A stretch of 64,000 nt of DNA, taken from contig NC_059504.1 of assembly GCF_914767665.1 (NCBI RefSeq), forward strand, positions 47,461,720-47,525,719. Reading direction: 5' to 3'. This DNA comes from Harmonia axyridis (taxonomy: Eukaryota; Arthropoda; Insecta; Coleoptera; Coccinellidae). This document shows positions 57,506-64,000 of the stretch, piece by piece (the first letter of the stretch is position 1; every line of letters starts with the position of its first letter). The translations under genes were made by a program, and so were the position numbers. The notes below the pieces were generated by a model. That model ran no database searches. It saw only the letters and a list, made by a program, of their open reading frames with translations, and was not told the origin of the DNA.

Positions 57506-57837
57506 AAATATTCTAGAAACGTCAATTGCCGCGGACGTTGCTAGGCCCGTTGCTACCCAAGGACATCGTAGTATTTTCCTATTGGTCGTTCACGTCGACG
57601 TGAATCTGGAAATTCGTCGGGAAATTTCCCAAACTTTATCCGTTCATTCCCAGGTAATCCCGAAAAATCGGGAAACGGGAATATCCGCGGGAGTTAATTC
57701 GACATTTTCTCTTTCTTCCCGTACTTTTAGTTTTTCTCGTATCTCTCCCAAAGCCGAGAACACTCGACCGCAAAATCGGTCCAAAATCGTTCGATTTTCG
57801 GTGGGAGGAGCGCTTACGAGTTTAATATAGTATACTA
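57506..57837 (+). repeat. Conserved 332-bp block, copy 2
   Basis: Differs from 55451-55782 by three substitutions. Its right flank has no hairpin minisatellite, unlike copy 1. The DD41D palindrome starts about 90 bases downstream. Confidence 0.92.
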
Positions 57838-58419
57838 TTATTTTCCTCAAAAATAAAGACACTATAATTTTTGTTATTCACAATTTTTGGAAATAAGTTT
57901 TGATTTTGCATCACACCCGAAACATTATATACAGGGTGTCCCGTAAAGACCACGTCAAACCGAGGGAGAACGTACATCAGAGGATAACCCACCGTTTTCG
58001 AGATATTTTTTTTTTGTTGAAAATAATGAATTTTTGCCCCTTTCAATAGTTTTGCCCTTACAGTTGGTACAATTTTACATCTTTCTGGTTAATTTTTTCA
58101 GTAAAATATTGCTGAAGAATGATTTTAACGTTTACATTTAAAACATCCCCCGAAAATTTTAAAGGGGGGCTATGAGAGATATTTTTATTGGAAATTTTGG
58201 CAGTGAATTATTTTGTTCATGAAGTTTAGCCCTTCGTAGTGGAAAAAAATGTACCGAGCTACTGCTGCACATTACACCAATAAATTGTCTATTTTATAGT
58301 AATTTCAAAGGGGTATCACACAAGTCATTTGTTATTCAAAGAAAAAAAATATGGCTGTTTTTATCCAAATGGGTACGTTTCTGACGAAATCAAGTTTGTC
58401 AATTCTGTGAAGAAATCTT

Positions 58420-58690
58420 GGATGTTGAATTACTTAGTGAACAATGGCAATTTTTTACGTTCGAAAATATCACTCGCATAATTATTCACCTCAACGAAAT
58501 TCAATTTTGCCGGCAAATTTTGGAAAACATCATGCAGATCCAGATTTTTTTAATAAGATCATTTGGAGCGACGAGTCTTCCTGTACCAAGGATGGGTACA
58601 TGAAGACCTAAATCCTCTGGACTTTCAATATTGGTGCTGCCTAAAAGACAAAGTATCCGCAACACCCATACGTGTTGAAGCCGAATTGCG
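58420..58690 (+). pseudogene. DD41D family C transposase, left copy with internal deletion
   Basis: Plus strand retains codons for the N-terminal part up to IIWSDESS-like (first Asp; near 58560-58580), then joins near 58605 directly to NPLDFQYWCCLKDKVSATP, deleting the segment that contains the second catalytic Asp. It ends at the palindrome centre. Confidence 0.75.
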
Positions 58691-58694
58691 GATG

Positions 58695-59420
58695 CGTTCT
58701 CTCGATTCGGCTTCATCACGTATGGGTGTTGCGTTTACTTTGTTTTTTAGGCAGCCCCAATTATAAAAGTCTATAGGATTTAGGTCAGGTGAACGAGGAG
58801 GCCACAAAATTTCACCTTCTCTTCCAATCCACCGGTGGGGATAAGTTCTATTCAAATGTGCGGTATCTTCGAGTCCGTAATGTGCTGGGCATCCATCATG
58901 TTGAAACCACAGACTACATCGCAGCGCCAGTGGCACATCTTCCAATAAAATGGGCAGCAAGTTGGTTAAAAATTCCAAATAATTGTTTGCGTTCAGTGAT
59001 GGCGGCAGTTCTATCGGGCCCAAAATTGCACCATTAAATATTCCAGTCCATAAATTGATCTTGAATCGATATTGTGATCTACCTTCTCTCACCTCGTGTG
59101 GATTTATGATATTCTAGCTATGTAAATTGTGGAGATTCATGTACTCGTCGCTCCAAATGATCTCATTAAAAAAATCTGGATCTGCATGATGTTTTCCAAA
59201 ATTTGCCGGCAAAATTGAATTTCGTTGAGGTGAATAATTATGCGAGTGATATTTTCGCACGTAAACAATTGCCATTGTTCACTAAGTAATGCAACATCGA
59301 AGATTTCTTAACAGAATTGACAAACTGGATTTTGTCAGAAACGTACCCATTTGGATAAAAACAGCCATATCTTTTTTTTTTTAATAACAAATGATTTGTG
59401 TGATACCTCTTTGAAATCAC
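58695..59420 (-). pseudogene. DD41D family C transposase, right copy
   Basis: The minus strand reads SDEYMNLHNLH near 59150 (first Asp), a stop, then from 59092 a clean 155-codon frame: VREGRSQYRFKINLWTGIF, NGAILGPIELPPSLN, LRCSLWFQHDGCPAHYG (second Asp), LNRTYPHRWIGREGEILWPP and RSPDLNPIDFYNWGCLKNK (third Asp). There are 41 residues between the second and third Asp, again DD41D. The N-terminal HTH part in the outer arm (up to about 59420) is broken by stops. The 3' terminal repeat is absent. Confidence 0.82.
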
Positions 59421-59825
59421 TATAAAATAGACAATTTATTGGTGTAATGTGCAGCAGTAGCTCGGTACATTTTTTTTCCACTACGATGGGCTAAACTTCA
59501 TGAACAAAATAATCCACTACCAAAATTTCCAATAAAAATATTTCTCATAGCCCCCCTTTAAAATTTTCGGGGGATGTTTTTAATGTACACGTTAAAATCA
59601 TTCTTCAGCAATATTTTACTGAAAAAATTAACCAGAAAGATGTAAAATTGTACCAACCGTAAGGGCAAAATTATTGAAAGAGGCAAAAATTCATTATTTT
59701 CAAAAAAAAAAAAATATCTCGAAAACTGTAAGACTTTTATTATAGGAATTTTGTCATAGCAGGTGGGTTATCCTTTGATCTACATTCTCCCTCGGTTTGA
59801 CGTGGTCCTTACAGGACACCCTGTA

Positions 59826-60559
59826 TATTTTCGAAGTAATCTTCGGTTTTGTTATCTGGAATGAAACAATTAAAATTCCTACGTATATCACGAAGAAGAA
59901 TTTCCAATTCAAACTCAAATTTTACTGATCACTAGCCTATTTCTCATTAAATATTTTAATTCCATATATAAACGCAATTAAATGGGTATTTATTCTGTTA
60001 CTAAACAAATATAAATCAGTCGTGATTTGCATTATTTCTATTTGCACCCATAAAACGAAGTATTAGTAGAAAAAAATTATCATCTATGATAATTTTCGAA
60101 TTATCGAAGCATAATCAACTGTCATGAGCGGTTTTCCAGCAAAAGATTCTTATCAGAATAACTTAAATTATTACTCCCAATGTTCACAAAGTGTAGAAAG
60201 ATTGGATGGTATCTATTCTATATTGTATCCACTATTTGAGGAAATTGTTGAAAACAATAGAAGTTCCACACCCAATTAAATTTTCACAGTTCTCTTTCTT
60301 TTGTTCAAGAAAGTATAAATTGAATTCTCATTATGAACTCTTAATTCTTTCTTCCAAATAATATCTCAAAATGTTAAAAACTTCACATCGATGGATTGAT
60401 TGAAAACTTATGAACCATACAACACAATCCAACGAAATTTTATACTTTGTCGACCGAATTCGAAAAAAAACATTATTTTATCGAAAACAAATACTTATAA
60501 AACATTGTATACATAGCAAGAAATATCTTAAGAAAAACAAAGTATCTACTTATTCCCGA
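59826..60559. other. Intergenic DNA, nothing recognised
   Basis: AT-rich with no recognised gene or repeat. Confidence 0.5.
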
Positions 60560-60785
60560 AAATTTAGAAAAGTATAAGAAAAGAAGTCATATTGAATCGA
60601 TAAAAAAAAACGTAAGCCCTGAGGATGTCGGATTTTTCAAATAAAGATAAAATAAATTTTATTTTCATTATTTTGAATGTTCGTATTTCGTATTGGTGAG
60701 AATTTTCGATTTTCTTGATTTGCAAGTCTGGGGGGAAGTTAAGTACCCCCAGTATCCTCCACACCTACGTCCTTAAGGTACTAGT
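60560..60785 (-). repeat. Fragment of a family X-type repeat end
   Basis: Minus strand begins with an AAGGACGTAGG word, then GGAGGATACTGGGGGTACTT and CGAAAATTCTCACCAATACG, paralleling the GGGGCGTAGAAATAAGGGGT start of 32490-33566 and the inverted end near 18600. Short and divergent. Confidence 0.4.
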
Positions 60786-60925
60786 GCATTTAGTTATTAA
60801 ATTTTTTGTCTATTTTCTTGAATTATGAAGTGTCAATAATAGTAATTAATCATTTCATATTTAGTTATAACGCAGGTTTTACTTATCAAATGTCAAAAGG
60901 ACAATATGACAGCTCCAAAAGAGAC

Positions 60926-61268
60926 TGTGATGTTCTTACCAGGTACCAGTCTTATCGTTCATGCAGGGTGAAATAAGACACACACTCAAGGGAGTAACAG
61001 ATGAGGTTTATTCATTGTATCACCAACTTTTACATTAGACGAGATCGTGTGAAGAAACAATAATGTCGAATCTAGAACTATCTAGCACATTTCTTATGGA
61101 ACTGCCTATATCGGCTTATATGCATATTTATATATGAGAATATAGTTTACACATTATCATTGACGACATAGTAACAAATTATTGGTAATTCAACAATGAA
61201 TTCCAATAGTAGCTACCTTGCGGAAATATCGCTACTGAAATTGATATTGGAATTTGACCTACATTACA
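60926..61268 (-). repeat. 3' LTR, 343 bp
   Basis: In element orientation it begins TGTAATGTAGGTCAAATT and ends ..AGAACATCACA, the TG...CA boundary with TGT/ACA ends. It follows the polypurine tract directly. The 5' LTR is outside the window, so age cannot be judged from LTR divergence here. Confidence 0.85.
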
Positions 61269-61282
61269 CCTCCCCCGCTTGA
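61269..61282 (-). other. Polypurine tract (plus-strand primer)
   Basis: Minus strand AAGCGGGGGAGG abuts the TGTAATG start of the LTR, the standard position for second-strand priming. Confidence 0.85.
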
Positions 61283-61439
61283 AAAAAAAAATTTTTTCTT
61301 TGTTAATAAAAAAAAATTTCTACTTATCTAAGACTTACACTTAACTATATACATTATCTTAAAGCTATATTACTAAATTCCCTTAATTTCCTATTTACAT
61401 ATACTATTACTAATACTATTATTATCTATGACATGTCTA

Positions 61440-64000
61440 TTAAAAAAAAAAATACGGTTTAATCATGTTCTTATGCACTTCTTTCACTTTATCGTCTTTT
61501 TTCAACACTACATTAGAATTCTTGACGTCAATTATTTCATATGGACCGCTGAACAATGCGTCCAATTTATTTTCAATATTCTTATTTTCTAAAAGTACCT
61601 TATCGCCTATTTTGTAATCAACTTTCTTACAATTTCTATCAAAAGTCTGTTTCCTTTTGATTTTTACCTTCACCAAATTTTCTCTTGCATCTTTCCAAGC
61701 TTTTTGCAATCTGTATTTCAATTCAATGGGATAATTATCGAAATTGTATATGGGATCGACTTGGTTTTCGATATTTTGTGGAATTCTACTAGGTTTTCCA
61801 AAAACAAGTTCATAAGGAGTATAGAGAGTGGATGAATTCACGGTATTGTTATATGAAAAACACCAAAAGGGTACCCAATTACTCCAATTATTACTTTCTT
61901 CATTTGCACGCATACGGAGATAAGCTCCTAAGTGTTTATGTGAGTTTTCAATCATACCTAGAGTTTCGTGGTGATGAGCTGTTGAATTCAGATGACTAAT
62001 ATGAAGCAACTCGCACGATTCCCTGAAAACTTTAGCTAAAAATTCCGTACCTTGATCCGTAACAACTTCAGAGGGTATACCATATCTAAGTACAAAATTT
62101 TCTATGAAAGCTTTTGCAACTGTTTCAGCCTCTTTATTCAGCAATGGATATCCCTCAATGAACTTAGTAAGATCACACTGAATTGTAAGGATATATTTAT
62201 TTTCGTTAATATCGATGGGTAACTGCCCTACCAAATCTAAAAATATTTTTTGAAATGCAGAAGATGCTGTTGAAGTAATTGTCATTGGTTCCTTCCGCGG
62301 TAAGGAATATTTATACCTTTGGCAATCATCACACTTCTTCACAAAATTTTGAACGTCTTCTTTCAAGCCATTCCAAAAGTATTCCCTTTTTATGTTATTG
62401 TACATGCGGTTTATACCTGCATGTCCTCCTGTAGGTAACATATGATAGTCATTCAAAATTATTTGTCTCATTTCTCTACTTTCAATCCGTTTCACATTTC
62501 TAACAATGTTTATCGTTAAAGATTTCCCTAAAATTTGATTTTTGTATTTCATCAACACATTTAAAAATTGAATATTATGCGAGCTCTTCAGTAAACATAA
62601 TTCTTTTATATTATTTCTTGTGCACAAATCTTCCAGATTCCTCAACGATATACCTAAGTCATGCGTTGATCGGATATTCTGGTTTAAATAAATAATATGT
62701 GAATTCACATCGTATACTAAATTGTTATACTGAATTTTGTGTTGATTTATTTTCAATTTGGAAAATTCTTCATTAGAAAGTGGCCTCAACTCTACACTTT
62801 CTACTGAACGTTTCAATACTTCGACTACAACAGGGTGATCAGTCCTTTCGAGTGAAATATTCGTCTGGGATTGTTCGCTAGGTTTTTCTTTTTTTGAATG
62901 AGATCTTGTTATGACATTCAATTTTTCGATTGAACGATTTTGTATTTCTTTCAGGTCTTCTGATTCTAATTTTATTCTCGACAATGCATCTGCGGTAACA
63001 TTTTCCGAACCTTTGACGTAATGTACCGAAAAGTCATATTCTTCTAATATTAATCTGAATTTCGTTAATCTGCTAGATGGGTTTGTCATATTGAATAAGT
63101 AAATTAGTGGACGGTGATCCGTTAAGATTTTAAACTTCCTTCCAAATAAATATGGCCTAAAATGTTTTACTGACCAAATAATTGCCAAAAGCTCTTTCTC
63201 AATTGTGCAATAATTCTTTTCTGCTGAATTTAAACTTCTTGAAGCATAAGCAATTGGATGGTCATTAGAATTTGATAAGATTGAGCCTAAAGCAAATCCA
63301 CTTGCATCTGTCCTAAGGATAAACTCATTACTTTCTGAAAAGTCTGGATATTGTAGGATAGGTGCTTTTTGCAAAACCGTTCTTAAAGTTTGAAATGCCT
63401 TTTCGCAATCTTCGTTCCATTGAAAAACTTTTCCTTTGCGGGACAAGTCATTCAAAGGTTGAGCAATTGCGGCGAAATTTCTGATAAATTTTCTGTAATA
63501 ATTTGTCAATGCCACAAACCGTTTCGCTTCGTCAGAATTTTTTGGTACAGGATATTTTGAAATAGCGGAAATCTTTTCAGGATCTGGAGATATACCTTTA
63601 TCTGAAATGATATGCCCTAGATATAATATTTCTTTTTTCAAAAATTCACATTTGATGGGATTTAATTTCAAATTAACTTTTCTCAAACGATGTAAAACTT
63701 TCAAAAGATTTTGATTATGATTTTGCAAAGAATGTCCAAAAACTATTAAATCATCTAAATATATAAAACATGAATCATAATTTAAGCCTGACATAGCTAT
63801 TGTCATGAGTCTTGAAAATGCACTGGGACTCGTTTTTAAACCCATTCCTAATCTTTTCATTTGATATTGACCTCTTTCTGTAGTGAAAGCTGTATATGGT
63901 CTACTGTCGGGATGTAATTCTAATTGGTAATATCCTTGGGCTAAATCAAGATGTGAAAAATACATTGCTCCTGACAAAGAATCCAAGATTTCAGTTATGT
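61440..64000 (-). CDS. pol: Ty3/gypsy pol polyprotein, partial (RT, RNase H, integrase)
   Basis: Open from the window edge (ITEILDSLSGAMYFSHLDLA) to a stop at 61440. Counting residues from the TTG codon at 63986: reverse transcriptase motif A LDLAQGYYQ (13-21) and catalytic YLDD (76-79); RNase H with RTDASGFALG (225-234), IEKELLAI (262-269), TDHRPL and TADALSR (331-337); integrase with an H-H-C-C zinc finger (H515, H522, C552, C555) and DDE residues D584 (FLDLVG), D644 (VTDQG) and E680 (GMIENSHKHL), 35 residues between D644 and E680. A GPY/F-like module (LFSGPYEIID, 811-820) closes the protein; no chromodomain is seen. It copies the element RNA and inserts the cDNA in the nucleus. The N-terminal part (gag, protease, start of RT) is outside. 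No frameshifts or stops. Confidence 0.95.
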   Translation of the reverse strand, partial: ITEILDSLSGAMYFSHLDLAQGYYQLELHPDSRPYTAFTTERGQYQMKRLGMGLKTSPSAFSRLMTIAMSGLNYDSCFIYLDDLIVFGHSLQNHNQNLLKVLHRLRKVNLKLNPIKCEFLKKEILYLGHIISDKGISPDPEKISAISKYPVPKNSDEAKRFVALTNYYRKFIRNFAAIAQPLNDLSRKGKVFQWNEDCEKAFQTLRTVLQKAPILQYPDFSESNEFILRTDASGFALGSILSNSNDHPIAYASRSLNSAEKNYCTIEKELLAIIWSVKHFRPYLFGRKFKILTDHRPLIYLFNMTNPSSRLTKFRLILEEYDFSVHYVKGSENVTADALSRIKLESEDLKEIQNRSIEKLNVITRSHSKKEKPSEQSQTNISLERTDHPVVVEVLKRSVESVELRPLSNEEFSKLKINQHKIQYNNLVYDVNSHIIYLNQNIRSTHDLGISLRNLEDLCTRNNIKELCLLKSSHNIQFLNVLMKYKNQILGKSLTINIVRNVKRIESREMRQIILNDYHMLPTGGHAGINRMYNNIKREYFWNGLKEDVQNFVKKCDDCQRYKYSLPRKEPMTITSTASSAFQKIFLDLVGQLPIDINENKYILTIQCDLTKFIEGYPLLNKEAETVAKAFIENFVLRYGIPSEVVTDQGTEFLAKVFRESCELLHISHLNSTAHHHETLGMIENSHKHLGAYLRMRANEESNNWSNWVPFWCFSYNNTVNSSTLYTPYELVFGKPSRIPQNIENQVDPIYNFDNYPIELKYRLQKAWKDARENLVKVKIKRKQTFDRNCKKVDYKIGDKVLLENKNIENKLDALFSGPYEIIDVKNSNVVLKKDDKVKEVHKNMIKPYFFF

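Larger units (their letters stand above)
53461..57837 (+). repeat. Two-unit tandem composite repeat (about 2.3 and 2.06 kb)
   Basis: Unit 1 is 53461-55782 and unit 2 is 55783-57837. Both have the same module order: a hairpin minisatellite, two to three monomers of about 140 bases each ending near TTGTACACCCTGTAT, a tRNA-like module, an AT-rich stretch with ACATGAAACGGAATGCT and TTTCCATGAAAAT, and a terminal 332-bp block. Everything except the last block has diverged clearly by substitution and indels. The junction repeats the words TATACTAGTACGC at 53458 and 55778. No protein motif is seen. It may be a degenerate Helitron-like or other composite element, but termini do not prove this. Confidence 0.75.
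57930..59825. mobile_element. Palindromic DD41D transposon: two copies joined tail to tail
   Basis: The ends are TACAGGGTGTCC and GGACACCCTGTA, each flanked by TA, as for Tc1/mariner. The outer arms, 57930-58576 and 59143-59825, are reverse complements over about 650 bases except for roughly 36 extra bases in the right arm near 59740. An inner pair of arms (about 58605-58690 and 58702-58790) closes around a short centre near 58695. Unpaired in the right half is 58791-59142, which codes for the catalytic region. Each half carries transposase codons reading toward the centre, so both outer ends are 5' ends and the original 3' ends are gone. The left half lacks about 350 coding bases. Confidence 0.92.
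60926..64000 (-). mobile_element. Ty3/gypsy LTR retrotransposon, 3' half, cut by the window edge
   Basis: On the minus strand the order is pol (from beyond 64000 down to 61440), about 170 AT-rich bases, a polypurine tract and the 3' LTR. Gag, protease and the 5' LTR lie outside the window. No envelope frame is present between pol and the LTR, so this is a plain retrotransposon as far as visible. The pol frame is uninterrupted, indicating a young copy. Confidence 0.93.

Noticed and set aside
55451..57837. The two 332-bp blocks as LTRs of one element
   Set aside because: They lack TG...CA ends, no primer site or PPT is seen next to them, and the DNA between them is homologous to the DNA left of the first block, so the structure is a tandem repeat.
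61268..61440. Envelope gene between pol and LTR
   Set aside because: Only about 170 AT-rich bases lie there, too short for an envelope frame.

Overview
The window looks like gene-poor, AT-rich chromosomal DNA of an insect, possibly a beetle (order is a low-confidence guess). The evidence is a eukaryotic intron-containing tRNA-Tyr gene, insect-type mariner, hAT, jockey/CR1-like and RTE-like elements, a Ty3/gypsy retrotransposon, and no bacterial-style operons. I found no host protein-coding gene that I can defend. The only host gene I would call functional is tRNA-Tyr(GUA) at 32334-32425 on the minus strand.

Layout. 1-13 kb: a truncated mellifera-type mariner at the left edge, a CR1/jockey-like LINE tail (4.7-5.9 kb), an RTE-like LINE tail (7.1-7.7 kb) and several unclassified dispersed repeats. 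12.5-16.5 kb: a mariner remnant interrupted by a hAT derivative, a small inverted-repeat MITE, a LINE RNase H remnant and a second hAT derivative. 17-31 kb: dispersed repeats, an irritans-like mariner, a LINE reverse-transcriptase scrap, a DD41D mariner fragment, a second RNase H remnant and another mellifera-type mariner, separated by unique DNA. 32-39 kb: the tRNA gene, a 1.1 kb dispersed repeat, an internally deleted DD41D element, a foldback MITE and an older DD41D relative. 39.9-42.5 kb: a LINE with an uninterrupted 716-codon reverse-transcriptase ORF. 43-51.5 kb: two mellifera-type mariners (one carrying a hAT MITE with a clean 8-bp target duplication), another old DD41D relative, a nearly intact DD41D element and a fourth hAT derivative. 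53.5-57.8 kb: a two-unit tandem composite repeat with a 34-bp hairpin minisatellite, tRNA-like modules and a 332-bp block that is 99% identical between the units. 57.9-59.8 kb: a palindromic DD41D transposon made of two copies joined tail to tail. 60.9-64.0 kb: the 3' LTR and pol gene of a Ty3/gypsy element running off the right edge.

The genes do not form a pathway. The window is a layered record of transposition: at least three mariner lineages, DD41D elements of three families, hAT derivatives, three LINE types and one LTR element. The most unusual items are the palindromic tail-to-tail DD41D element and the neighbouring composite repeat whose 332-bp block is far more conserved than its surroundings. 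All assignments come from reading the sequence; no database search was run.
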